From Erwinia sp. 198 (GTDB lineage Bacteria; Pseudomonadota; Gammaproteobacteria; Enterobacterales; Enterobacteriaceae), in contig NZ_RHUM01000003.1 in the NCBI RefSeq assembly GCF_003937915.1, positions 133,985-197,984 on the forward strand: 64,000 bases of DNA, given 5' to 3'. A program made the translations under genes and the position numbers. The notes below the pieces were generated by a model that was not told where the DNA came from, did not search any database, and saw only the letters and a list, made by a program, of their open reading frames with translations. Of the stretch, positions 18,755 through 27,750 are shown in pieces; within the stretch, counting starts at the first letter, position 1, and each line of letters starts with the position of its first letter.

Positions 18755-20971
18755 TTAACCCTGATTTTTTAGCGCATACCAGGGCACCGCAACCTGCTGA
18801 CCGTTGATTACCATGGAAACAAAACCGCCGGGTTTAGTGGTGTCGACCTCGGCCGCATCCAGCTGCCGCGACTGCACCAGCAGATCGCCCTGCTCGTTGG
18901 CGCCCACCCCCGCTTTACCATTATGCAGCGAGAAGCGACGCACGGCCTGACGCGCGCCCTGCGGTGGATTTTTGAAATCCATCTCTGCATCGAAGCGGGC
19001 GCACTGGCCGGTCAGGAAGCGATCGCGCGCCGTGGTTTTCATCATCACGCCGGACGAGCCTACCCAGCCAGCCAGCTTCACAAAGACCTGCGTATCGGCA
19101 TCGTGCGTAGTGGTATACATCACGTCAACAATCGGGCTGCTGCCCTCAATGTGCCAGCTTCCTTCAAAACCGTGAACCTTGCGTTGCAGGGTGATAACGG
19201 CTTTACCGCCGGTGTTGCGATCGTTCAGCAGATTATGCAGCGGCTCCGACGTAGTGCCGTTGCTGAACTGCGACTGCCCGAGGATCTCAATTTCCCAGCT
19301 GTCACCCACATCCGGCGTATGGATGTTGCCCAACAAATACCATTTTTCCTGGTTGCTGTTGTTCTGAATACGAAAGCGTGAAGTCAGATAGTTGTACTTC
19401 ATGCTGCCGTCGGCGGCGATACCGTAAGACTCTACGCGAGTGGAACCGCGCTCGTAAGGGCCAAGCCACTCATCGCCCTGCAACGAGTTATCAATCCAGC
19501 TTTTCGCCTGCAGGTTGATTTGCCGCATATTCAGCCGCGAGTGGTGGGCAATCAGCGGGTTCGGGCAGGTTTCAATGCTTAACGCGTCAACGATCCACTG
19601 ACCGTTGGAGAGATCGCCCGGGAACTCGGTATGCTCAATCCAGCCGTTGTGAATAATCGACTGCGTACAGCGCGGCAGGTTCAGCGCCATGCCTTTAGAG
19701 CAGTGCTGCACGTTGAAGTTCGACAGTTCGATAGCGGTGCTGTGGTCCCAGTTGCCTTTTTTAGTCCAGGACCAGGTCGCTTTGATCACATCGCCGGTAC
19801 AGTTATTGGCATACCACTGGTCGATTTTACAATCCAGCGTATCAACCAGGCTCAGCGACGTGCCGCCAACGCCGATAAAGCGCAGGCAGGAACCGCGGAA
19901 GTACTGCCCCGCCGGACACGCATTGTGATAAAAGCCCTGCGTATTCGGCAGCTCTTTATTGCGGCCTTCAAAGCTCAGGTTGCTGATCTCTACCCAACGC
20001 GCGTTCACCTTAAAGGCAAAGTCCGATTTGCCATCGGAGACAATCGTGGTCGAGGGGAAATAGCCAAAGTTGATTGGCGCGCCCGATACGCGGAAATAGC
20101 TGACGTAGTTAGCGGAAATATCAAACGAGGAGACGAAAAAGCGCCCGGCCGGGAACTGCACGGACAACATTCTGTTGTTATCCTGCGCCCAGTGGAACAT
20201 TGCCTGAATGGCGGGCAGCGAGTCGGTGCGGCCGTCGGCCACCGCGCCAAAGTCAAAGATGGTCAGCGCGTTCAGATCGTCAGAGATGCGACGCCAGTGG
20301 TAATCCTGACCGGACGAGGCGATATAGCCACCGTCATCCTGTGCTTTGGTCAGCTCACCGACAAAGGCACCGCCGCCCGTTTCCGTCCCGGCGTGCCACC
20401 CCTTAAGCCGCACTTTTGCGCCGTTGAACAGCGGTCGCGTGTGGCGTAATTCCTCGTAAGAGCCGATTTCACCAATCAGCTGGTAGCCGGAAGGCTGCGC
20501 CAGGCGGCGGCTGAATTCGGAAGCGCCGCTGTTTTTCACGTCCGGCACGTAGAACAGCTGCTCGTCGCGATCGTTATAGAGCGCCATCGAATATTCGCTG
20601 TTTGACCACAGCGCGCCTTTGGCCGCCACAAAGCGTTTTAAGGTATCGCTGTTCAGCGACACGGGCTGCGACAGCAGCGAAACCTCGCCGTTAGCGCTTT
20701 TAACAAAAACGTCGATCGGGTGCTGAGCGGGGTCGGTACCCGCCTTGCCGATATAGAGCTTGCCGTTAAAGTCATGCCAGAATTCGGCGGGCATGGTGAA
20801 GACGTCGTCAGGCGAAAAAATCGGAACGTCATTTTTGGGAATGGCATCGGCCGGCACTTTCTTCAGCTTAAGGCCCGCTTCTTCACTGCGGGCGGCTGCG
20901 GGTAGCGAACTCAGTGCTGCGGTTGCCACGATAGAGGAAAATGCTGTTCGGATTAATTCTCTGCGCTTCAT
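18755..20971 (-). CDS. amsF: AmsF-like exported protein with P22-tailspike-like N-terminal domain and pectate-lyase-type beta-helix
   Basis: 738 residues. An N-terminal export signal has twin arginines (MKRRELIRTAF), a hydrophobic stretch and an AxA site (LPAAARSEE), so Tat export is plausible. Residues about 50-147 read like the head-binding domain of the P22 tailspike: VFTMPAEFWHDFNGKLYIGK, GTDPAQHPIDVFV, SQPVSLNSDT, YSMALYNDRDEQLFYVPDV. From about 240 comes FDFGAVADGRTDSLPAIQAM, the start of a right-handed beta-helix of the pectate-lyase-3 type. AmsF of E. amylovora has about the same length and is thought to process the polymer outside the cytoplasm. It follows amsE. Its precise activity (depolymerase or length trimming) is not shown by sequence. 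Confidence 0.8.
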   Translation of the reverse strand: MKRRELIRTAFSSIVATAALSSLPAAARSEEAGLKLKKVPADAIPKNDVPIFSPDDVFTMPAEFWHDFNGKLYIGKAGTDPAQHPIDVFVKSANGEVSLLSQPVSLNSDTLKRFVAAKGALWSNSEYSMALYNDRDEQLFYVPDVKNSGASEFSRRLAQPSGYQLIGEIGSYEELRHTRPLFNGAKVRLKGWHAGTETGGGAFVGELTKAQDDGGYIASSGQDYHWRRISDDLNALTIFDFGAVADGRTDSLPAIQAMFHWAQDNNRMLSVQFPAGRFFVSSFDISANYVSYFRVSGAPINFGYFPSTTIVSDGKSDFAFKVNARWVEISNLSFEGRNKELPNTQGFYHNACPAGQYFRGSCLRFIGVGGTSLSLVDTLDCKIDQWYANNCTGDVIKATWSWTKKGNWDHSTAIELSNFNVQHCSKGMALNLPRCTQSIIHNGWIEHTEFPGDLSNGQWIVDALSIETCPNPLIAHHSRLNMRQINLQAKSWIDNSLQGDEWLGPYERGSTRVESYGIAADGSMKYNYLTSRFRIQNNSNQEKWYLLGNIHTPDVGDSWEIEILGQSQFSNGTTSEPLHNLLNDRNTGGKAVITLQRKVHGFEGSWHIEGSSPIVDVMYTTTHDADTQVFVKLAGWVGSSGVMMKTTARDRFLTGQCARFDAEMDFKNPPQGARQAVRRFSLHNGKAGVGANEQGDLLVQSRQLDAAEVDTTKPGGFVSMVINGQQVAVPWYALKNQG

Positions 20972-21040
20972 ACAAAATTCCGTTAATCAGGTAAGTGTCG
21001 ATGCTGTTTCATCCAGAGGTATAGTCCGGTGCAGGCTTTT

Positions 21041-21841
21041 TTATCCTTTGCGATCCCGCTCGTACAGGAACTTCATTACGCTTACCGGCATCACCCGCGT
21101 TGAGGTGCGGATCAGAAAATAGAGCGTGCCGTTCACGAAGTTGGTCTGGCGCAGGCGGTTCTTTAACGACCACAGCTGCACCTCGCTTTTGATATAGGTC
21201 ATGCCGCGGCGCTTGCTGACCATCTCGCTGCCCGAGCGCACGCGCATCAGCACATCGTGCAGGTTGGCAACGTCATAGCCCTGCGAGAGCATACGCAGCC
21301 ACAAATTGTAGTCTTCCATAAACAGGTGGTGCTGGTAGCTGCCCGCCGCCAACACCTTATCCTTGCGGAACACCACGCACATATGGTTGAACGGGTTCTT
21401 CATGCGGGCGAAATGGCGGATCTCTGCGTTGTTCAGCGGCAGGCGCTTCAGACGTTCGTTGCCAAATTCATCAAATTCAATTACCGCCGCGCCCAGCAGC
21501 GCCATATCAGGATGCGCTTCCATATAGGGGATCTGTTTTTCAAAGCGCTCCGGCAGGCAGATATCGTCGGTGTCCATGCGCGCCACGATATTATGCGAGC
21601 AGCGATCCAGACCCGCGTTAAGCGCCTTGCCCAGACCGACGTTTTTTTCCAGCGGCACGATAACGATCGGCAGCTTGTCCATCCAGTTGTTGACCGCAGC
21701 TTTCAGATCGTCGCCCAGCGGGCCATCGTAGACCAGCACGATCTCGTCAGCAGGCAGCGTCTGCTCGTACAGGCTCTGCATACACTGCTCAACATTTTCC
21801 GGTTTCTCTCTGTGATAGAGAGACATAAGAACTGAAAACAT
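21041..21841 (-). CDS. amsE: AmsE-like GT2 glycosyltransferase
   Basis: 266-residue GT-A transferase beginning FSVLMSLYHREKPENVEQCM. NVGLGKALNAGLDRC, the DxD-type ARMDTDDICLPERF and LFMEDYNLWLRML (ED motif) are all present. Length and place (after amsD, before amsF) match AmsE of E. amylovora. It probably adds one of the backbone or branch sugars to the lipid-linked repeat. It is cytosolic, at the membrane. Donor and acceptor are not determined. Confidence 0.85.
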   Translation of the reverse strand: MFSVLMSLYHREKPENVEQCMQSLYEQTLPADEIVLVYDGPLGDDLKAAVNNWMDKLPIVIVPLEKNVGLGKALNAGLDRCSHNIVARMDTDDICLPERFEKQIPYMEAHPDMALLGAAVIEFDEFGNERLKRLPLNNAEIRHFARMKNPFNHMCVVFRKDKVLAAGSYQHHLFMEDYNLWLRMLSQGYDVANLHDVLMRVRSGSEMVSKRRGMTYIKSEVQLWSLKNRLRQTNFVNGTLYFLIRTSTRVMPVSVMKFLYERDRKG

Positions 21842-21852
21842 AACATCACCCG

Positions 21853-22914
21853 TTAATTCAGAAGTTCATTCCACTTTTGTAAGATCAGCGTCGGCCCGTA
21901 GTTTTCGGCGTTGCGCCAGGCCGCGTGGGCAAAGATTTTGCGCTTTTGCTCGTCGGCGATCAGCATGTTGAGCTGCGCCACAAAGGCGTCGTCGTTGTCG
22001 TAATCGATAACGAACCCGTCGTCTTTGATAATTTCCGCCGGGCCGGTTTTGCAGTCGAAGGCGACGGCGGGCAGCGCAAAGTTTTTCGCCTCGATCAGCA
22101 CCATCGGCAGGCCTTCATAACGGGAGGTCATGATGATGATGCCGGCGGCGCGGTAGTAATCGTTGATCTTTTTGCTGGGCGTGATGATTTCCGTGCTCGC
22201 TTCCATGCCGTAGCTTTTAATTTTTGCCAGCAGCGCGGGTTTGTCTTCGCCGTCGCCGACGATTTGCAGCGTCCAGCCCTGCTTATCCACGCGTTGCCAG
22301 ACGTCGAGCATCCGATCGAAATTTTTCTGGTAGGTCAGACGCCCTACGGCCAGTACCCGATTCTGCTTGCCGGCAAAAACCTCATCAAAGCTGCTGGCGC
22401 TGCTTTCCGCGTGGAAAGGCGAGATATTTCGCATTACGTGCACGTTTTTTACGCCGTAATTTTTTTCCAGGTAGCTTTTGTCGTGATCGGTGAGCACGGC
22501 AATTTTATCTGCCAGGCCGTAACAGAACACTTTCAGGCGGCGGATCGGGGTCTTAAAGGTTTCAATCGAGACGTGATCGCAGCAGATAATTTTTGACTTC
22601 ACGCCGAACAGCTTCATGGCCAGCAGCGCCTGCACGGAAAGCTTGCCCATAGAGATAATCATAATGCCGTCAAAAGGCTGCGATTTCGCGAAGCGGATAA
22701 ACTCGCGGATCTTAAGCAGGCGCGCGGTCGCTTCGGGGTAGCGAATTTTAACCTTCGCATCGGTCGGATAGTAAGGATCGCCTTTGTTCAACGAATAGAG
22801 CGTGACGTCGTAATCATTATTGCTGAGCAGGCTGGATAAGGTGCTGGCAACGCGATCCGTACCGCCGCTGTTGGAAATGCCGTCAATAAGGATCAGCAAT
22901 TTGTACATATTCAA
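21853..22914 (-). CDS. amsD: AmsD-like GT4 glycosyltransferase
   Basis: 353-residue GT-B transferase. DGISNSGGTDRVASTLSSLL at the start, VLAVGRLTYQKNFDRMLDVW, TLQIVGDGEDKPALLAKI and IIIMTSRYEGLPMVLIEA (E-X7-E) are the GT4 landmarks. Position between amsC and amsE matches the amylovoran operon. A 12-base gap joins it to amsE. It acts on the undecaprenol-linked intermediate; the sugar is not predictable here. Confidence 0.85.
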   Translation of the reverse strand: MNMYKLLILIDGISNSGGTDRVASTLSSLLSNNDYDVTLYSLNKGDPYYPTDAKVKIRYPEATARLLKIREFIRFAKSQPFDGIMIISMGKLSVQALLAMKLFGVKSKIICCDHVSIETFKTPIRRLKVFCYGLADKIAVLTDHDKSYLEKNYGVKNVHVMRNISPFHAESSASSFDEVFAGKQNRVLAVGRLTYQKNFDRMLDVWQRVDKQGWTLQIVGDGEDKPALLAKIKSYGMEASTEIITPSKKINDYYRAAGIIIMTSRYEGLPMVLIEAKNFALPAVAFDCKTGPAEIIKDDGFVIDYDNDDAFVAQLNMLIADEQKRKIFAHAAWRNAENYGPTLILQKWNELLN

Positions 22915-22956
22915 TCATCCTGTTGAAATTGAGCAAAAAGCGCGGCTCTGAGCCGC

Positions 22957-24087
22957 CTAGCCGCTGAACATACGGAACAGTGGCGCTACGCTATAGCCGG
23001 TAATCGACTGCGCGGAAAGTATCGTGTTATAGGCGAGGTAGTAAGAACAGATCCCCGCTAACAAGGCGACGTTTACCAGCAGATTGCGTATTCGCAGCAG
23101 CAAGAAAGAGAAAAGTATCGGTTCGGCGTGAAGGAACAGGTTGCCCACCCTGCCGCCAAAGATACTGAAGTCGGAGAACGTAATGCGCACGCCCGCGCCA
23201 ACCGCGTACGAAACCAGCAGGATATAAACCAGGCGATCGCCTTTCTGGATGCCGTTACGGAAGTAATAAAGGGTAAAGGCGGCAATAAAGAAGATATTTT
23301 TCAGGTTTGCCAGGCCAAACACCGGCGAGGCGGTATCGAAGTCGGTGCCGCTATAGCCCGCCGCTCGTTCACCCAGGCCAGGCACGATGCCCAACGAGTC
23401 GAGAAAGAGCTTTTTCCCCCCGATAATTCCCAACGGAATACAGGCGAAGACGATAATCAGCGGCAGATACTTGCGCTCGCGCAGGAAAAAGAACGGCACC
23501 GCCAGCAGGATGGTATAACCCGTGGCGTGCGACTGCGTACTGAGCACCAGAAACACCAGTGCCAGCACGTTTCGCTTTGTCGCCAGCGAGCAGATAAAGG
23601 CGATAGCAAAGGCGCTGGATAAACCAAAGCGGATCTGGTTCATATCTTTGTTGATAAACAGGTGAGTTGAATATAAACAAAGCGAACAGAGGATCAGCGG
23701 AGAATACTTTTTGTAGCAGTAAGCGTTAGTCGAAACCGCAATAAAGCAGATAAAAAAGAGAAAATAGTAGCTCTGGCTGGTGACCAGTGAAAACAGCCAG
23801 GCCAGCAGCATAAAGAGTTTTTCATAGCGATAGGTGTCGGTGATCGCGTCATAGGTATTGACGTGAAGCTGTGCCGAAAAATCCGCGAAAAAGTCCAGGT
23901 ACTGGCTGTCATCCATGCCGGAGTGCAGACCGCGCGAGCCGCCGAAACAGATCAGCGCCATCGTGCAGATAAACGCCAGCCACATAATGACGCGTTTAAT
24001 CCTGGGGTCGTTAAGCTGGTTGATTGCTGCCAACTCAAAAATACAGCACGCCAGAATGCTGTAACTGATTATCCAATATATGGCCAT
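22957..24087 (-). CDS. amsC: AmsC-like EpsG-family polysaccharide polymerase (Wzy role)
   Basis: 376-residue integral membrane protein with about ten hydrophobic segments. The family marker is GGSRGLHSGMDDSQYLDFF near residue 50, followed by YRYEKLFMLLAWLFSL, as in EpsG-type polymerases. AmsC of E. amylovora has this length and position. It would link flipped repeat units at the periplasmic face, together with Wzc control. It is the only polymerase candidate in the operon. Confidence 0.82.
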   Translation of the reverse strand: MAIYWIISYSILACCIFELAAINQLNDPRIKRVIMWLAFICTMALICFGGSRGLHSGMDDSQYLDFFADFSAQLHVNTYDAITDTYRYEKLFMLLAWLFSLVTSQSYYFLFFICFIAVSTNAYCYKKYSPLILCSLCLYSTHLFINKDMNQIRFGLSSAFAIAFICSLATKRNVLALVFLVLSTQSHATGYTILLAVPFFFLRERKYLPLIIVFACIPLGIIGGKKLFLDSLGIVPGLGERAAGYSGTDFDTASPVFGLANLKNIFFIAAFTLYYFRNGIQKGDRLVYILLVSYAVGAGVRITFSDFSIFGGRVGNLFLHAEPILFSFLLLRIRNLLVNVALLAGICSYYLAYNTILSAQSITGYSVAPLFRMFSG

Positions 24088-24120
24088 TGTTGTTCCGCCG
24101 TCTTATTATTTTAATCAGGG

Positions 24121-25029
24121 CTATTTTTTTGCAATACGTTCTGAGAACTTCTGTTTTAAACGGCCGAGAAAATAATCGCGATTGCCTTTGTTGGTTAAAA
24201 AGAAATATTGCGCGAAGCTCAGGCTGGCATGCAGCACCTTGCCATCCATTTTATAGCGGATCGGCAGCTTATACGCTTTATAGGTATAAACATCCCGCTT
24301 GCTCAGATACGGGCTCATGCTTTTCAGCCAGAAGGTGGAGTACTTTACGGACTCGCCTTTATGGCTGGAGTTGAATTTGCTCACCATATGGTAGTTAGCC
24401 AGCGGTTTCGCAATCATCACGAATTCAAAATCGTTTTTATCCGCGCGAATGCAGAAGTCGTAGTCCTGATGACGGATAAACCGCTCATCAAACTTAATTT
24501 CCGCCGCGTGCTCGCGCTTCAGCACAATAGTACTGGTCTGGATAAAGCCGTAGCAGCCAAACAGATATTCGGCGATGCTTTCATTGTGCGCAGGCAAATT
24601 GATCGGCATAACCTTTAAAAAGGCGCCGTCCTGAATAATGTTGACCTGGCTGTAGATCACAAAGCGGTCTTTGCCTCTGGCGGTCAGCTCCTGGATTTTT
24701 TTGACGTTTTCCAGCAGCTTGTCTTCATGCCACTCATCGTCGGCGTCCAGGAAGCAGACATAGTCGCCCGTCGCCAGGTCAATGCCCCGGTTGCGTGCGC
24801 CCGCGCCGTTGAGTTTAACCTCTGACAGCACCAGATTAATTTTCAGGTCGCTGTAGCGAGCGCTGTTAACGACCTCGGCCAGCTTTGCCGCATCGGCCGA
24901 TTTGTCGTCGACGATAATCACTTCAAAATGCTTATAGCTTTGCGCTTTAACGCAGTCCAGCGTGGTGACGATCGATTCGGAGGCGTTATAGGCAGGGATA
25001 ACGATCGAGAAGAAAATATCCTTCATCAC
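24121..25029 (-). CDS. amsB: AmsB-like GT2 glycosyltransferase
   Basis: 302-residue GT-A transferase. FFSIVIPAYNASESIVTTL and VIIVDDKSADAAKL open the domain. GAGARNRGIDLATGDYVCFL followed by DADDEWHEDKL gives the DxD site, and FIRHQDYDFCIRA gives the ED-type motif. It is the first transferase gene after wzc and is likely the enzyme that adds the second sugar to AmsG's product. It is close to the usual AmsB length of about 300. Confidence 0.86.
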   Translation of the reverse strand: MMKDIFFSIVIPAYNASESIVTTLDCVKAQSYKHFEVIIVDDKSADAAKLAEVVNSARYSDLKINLVLSEVKLNGAGARNRGIDLATGDYVCFLDADDEWHEDKLLENVKKIQELTARGKDRFVIYSQVNIIQDGAFLKVMPINLPAHNESIAEYLFGCYGFIQTSTIVLKREHAAEIKFDERFIRHQDYDFCIRADKNDFEFVMIAKPLANYHMVSKFNSSHKGESVKYSTFWLKSMSPYLSKRDVYTYKAYKLPIRYKMDGKVLHASLSFAQYFFLTNKGNRDYFLGRLKQKFSERIAKK

Positions 25030-25084
25030 AAGGCACCTTTTAAACGTTATACATAAAACAGCCGGAAACAGGCCTGATTCCAGA

Positions 25085-25118
25085 GGCGAAAGGATCCGCC
25101 TCGCGGCGGATCCTTTTA
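25085..25118 (-). repeat. perfect 12-bp hairpin with GCGA tetraloop after wzc
   Basis: On the reverse strand AAAGGATCCGCC / GGCGGATCCTTT pairs perfectly around GCGA (25089-25116), immediately after the wzc stop. Only TTT then C follow, so it is a weak terminator, attenuator or 3'-end protector rather than a full stop. Confidence 0.6.
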
Positions 25119-25122
25119 AGCG

Positions 25123-27291
25123 TTAGCTTTTTGCGTTGCCTTTGTAGCTGTAATCGTAATAGTCGTAGCCGTAGCCGTACGCATTGGCGGCTTTCCGCAC
25201 GACGGCGTTAAGAATGACGCCTTTAATATCGATACCGTTTTGCGCAAAGCGCTTGTAGCTGAACTCTACTTCTTTCAGCGTGTTGGTTTCAAAGCGCGCT
25301 ACCATCAGCGCGGTGCCAGCCAGCTTGCCGATAATGGTTGCGTCGGTCACGGCCAGCACCGGCGGCGTATCGATCAGCACCAGATCGTAATTTTTGCTCG
25401 CCCATTCCAGCAGCTCGTTCATGCGGCTGTGCATCAACAGCTCGGAAGGATTTGGTGGCACCTGCCCGCGCGGAATAAAGTCAAAGCCGTATTCGCCGCG
25501 CTGGATCAGATCCTGCGTGAAGGCGGTTTTGCCCGACAGGATGGTAGACAGCCCGGACTTATTGGCCGCGCCCAGCAGTTCGTGCGTATAGCCACGGCGC
25601 ATATCGCCATCGATAAACAGCACTTTCTGCCCCGCCTGCGCAACCAGCGTCGCCAGGTTGGCGCTGATAAAGGTTTTACCAATGCCAGGGCTGGCGCCGG
25701 TGATCATTAGCACGTTGTTACGGGCTTCCATCATCGCGAAGTGCAGGCTGGTACGCAGGCTACGGATCGCTTCAATAGAGAGGTCGGTCGGGTTGCCCAA
25801 CGCCAGCAGGCTGTTGTGCGGATCGACCTTCACGCCGCGCTTGTTCAGCGCCTCGACGTCTTTCTTACGCTGCCATTCGGAAAGCGGCACGCTGGCATAA
25901 ACGTTCATGCCGGCTTCTTCCAGCTGGTCCGGCGCGGTGATGCCGTGGTGGAACAGCGCTTTCAGCAGGATGATGCCAACGGAGATCACCAGACCTGCAA
26001 TCAGGCTGGCCAGCATAATCAGCATTTTCTTCGGCGCAACAGGCTTGGAGGCGGTTTCCGCATGGTCGATGATGCGCACGTCGCCAACCGTACTGGCTTT
26101 GCTGATGCTCAGCTCCTGCTGACGGTTGAGCAGCTGCATGTAGATTTCCTGACCGGCCTGCACGTCGCGGGTCAGACGTAAAATTTCCTGCTGGGTCTGC
26201 GGCATCTGACCGATTTTCTGGTTCAGTTTTTTCTGCTCGTCTTCCAGCGTTTTACGTTTTTCCAGCAATGCGCGATAGGTCGGGTGATCCTTGGTAAACA
26301 GCTGGGAAACTTCTGCTTCACGGAAGGTCAGCTCGTTTAGCTGACTCTGTACGCTGACAGAGGAGTCCAGCGCCGATTTGGCTTCCAGCGACATATCGAC
26401 CGAATCGTTATTGCGACGATAGGTGTTAAGCTTGTCTTCCGCTTCGTCCAGCTTGCTGCGCACCTGCGGCAGCTGATGCTGCAGGAACTCCAGGCTCTTC
26501 TGCGCTTCAGCGGATTTACGCTCCACGTTCTGCATCAGGTAGTTACTCATGACCCGATCCAGTACCTGGCTAATCAGCTCAGGATCTTCACCGGTATAGG
26601 TCAGACCCATCACGCCGGTATCTTTACCCTTATCGGCCACGGCAAGGTTATTAGTGACCATGCCAATCGCCGCCAGCGTGGACAGCTTAGAGACGGTAAA
26701 AGTGGTGCCCGGCTCAGCGTCAATGCCGCTGACCAGCATTGATACGCCATGCTGCTGCTGGAACTGGCCGATTTTACCTTTGAACAGATCGTCGCCGTCT
26801 TTCGAGACGGTGTAGCTGTCGGCGCCGGTGATCTCAACCTTTACGCTGGCATCTTTCCAGCTTTTCGGCATCTCAAGACGGGATACCGCGATTTTGGCCG
26901 GCTTTTCGCCCAGCAGGCGTGCAAAGCCCTTACCCACTAAGGGGAAGTGATTTTGCTCAACCTGAATGTTCAGGCCCAAATCGTCTACCGTTTTGCCAAT
27001 CACCATACGGGACTGGATGATCTGGATCTCCGTGGCGGAAGCGGGCTCCACCGGCGCCTCGGTCAGATCGGTCAGCACGGTGTTAGGGCTTTTCTGCTCT
27101 ACCTGCACCAGCGCGTCCGCACTGTAGATAGGCGTGGCGAACAGCGAATAGAGCGTGCCGAGCAGCAGGAAGAAGGCCGTAACGGCCACAATAATCCAGC
27201 GATGATCAACCAGCTGTCCGACAAGGTGCGCTAAATCCCACCCGCCAGCTTCCTCTTTCGACGCGGTCGGCGCCTTACTTTTCATATTCAT
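25123..27291 (-). CDS. wzc: Wzc (AmsA), polysaccharide co-polymerase and BY-kinase
   Basis: 722 residues from the ATG at 27291, which has GGGA six bases upstream; a TTG four codons earlier is possible. Two membrane helices (about residues 28-50 and 425-445) flank a large periplasmic domain with a coiled-coil region. The cytoplasmic kinase domain shows Walker A GASPGIGKT, Walker A' VLFIDGDMRRGY and Walker B VLIDTPPVLAVTDA. The C-terminal tyrosine cluster YGYGYDYYDYSY is the autophosphorylation tail. It controls polymer length and export in cycles of phosphorylation, and Wzb, encoded just upstream, reverses it. It corresponds to AmsA in E. amylovora. A strong hairpin follows the stop. Confidence 0.95.
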   Translation of the reverse strand: MNMKSKAPTASKEEAGGWDLAHLVGQLVDHRWIIVAVTAFFLLLGTLYSLFATPIYSADALVQVEQKSPNTVLTDLTEAPVEPASATEIQIIQSRMVIGKTVDDLGLNIQVEQNHFPLVGKGFARLLGEKPAKIAVSRLEMPKSWKDASVKVEITGADSYTVSKDGDDLFKGKIGQFQQQHGVSMLVSGIDAEPGTTFTVSKLSTLAAIGMVTNNLAVADKGKDTGVMGLTYTGEDPELISQVLDRVMSNYLMQNVERKSAEAQKSLEFLQHQLPQVRSKLDEAEDKLNTYRRNNDSVDMSLEAKSALDSSVSVQSQLNELTFREAEVSQLFTKDHPTYRALLEKRKTLEDEQKKLNQKIGQMPQTQQEILRLTRDVQAGQEIYMQLLNRQQELSISKASTVGDVRIIDHAETASKPVAPKKMLIMLASLIAGLVISVGIILLKALFHHGITAPDQLEEAGMNVYASVPLSEWQRKKDVEALNKRGVKVDPHNSLLALGNPTDLSIEAIRSLRTSLHFAMMEARNNVLMITGASPGIGKTFISANLATLVAQAGQKVLFIDGDMRRGYTHELLGAANKSGLSTILSGKTAFTQDLIQRGEYGFDFIPRGQVPPNPSELLMHSRMNELLEWASKNYDLVLIDTPPVLAVTDATIIGKLAGTALMVARFETNTLKEVEFSYKRFAQNGIDIKGVILNAVVRKAANAYGYGYDYYDYSYKGNAKS

Positions 27292-27303
27292 CGAGTATCC
27301 CAA

Positions 27304-27741
27304 CTATCGGCTTAATGCGGTGACCCATTTCTGGGCAGCTTTTTCGAGTAATCCGTACACGGCTTCAAAGGCATCGCGGCTTTTCTTATAGGGATCCGCT
27401 ATTTCCTGCTGGTTGAGCCAGTGGCCAAATAACATGGTCTTGCCACGTACGGAGGGGTTAATGCGGTTGACCAGATCGACATGCCTTTTTTCCATCACCA
27501 GGATGAGATCGTAATCCCGGCACATGCCGGAGGTCAGCTGTCGTGCCTGATGGCCCGCCAGCGAAACCCCATGTTCGCTGGCGACGCTGCCGGCAGTTTC
27601 GTCGGCCGGATGGTCGACCAGCGCGCTCAGCCCCGCCGAGGCGATCTTTTTATCCGGTAGCGCCTGTTTCAGCAGCCGCTCTCCCGTAGGAGAGCGGCAG
27701 ATATTGCCGACGCAGACCACTAAGATTGAATTAATCATCAT
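27304..27741 (-). CDS. wzb: Wzb (AmsI), low-molecular-weight protein tyrosine phosphatase
   Basis: 145-residue cytosolic phosphatase. The P-loop CVGNICR spans C10-R16, with C10 as nucleophile. The general acid is D116 in IADPYKK. Its partner is Wzc, encoded directly downstream; cyclic dephosphorylation of the Wzc tail is needed for high-weight polymer. Spacing of nine bases from wza shows one transcript. Confidence 0.95.
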   Translation of the reverse strand: MMINSILVVCVGNICRSPTGERLLKQALPDKKIASAGLSALVDHPADETAGSVASEHGVSLAGHQARQLTSGMCRDYDLILVMEKRHVDLVNRINPSVRGKTMLFGHWLNQQEIADPYKKSRDAFEAVYGLLEKAAQKWVTALSR

Positions 27742-27750
27742 GCCCCGCCG

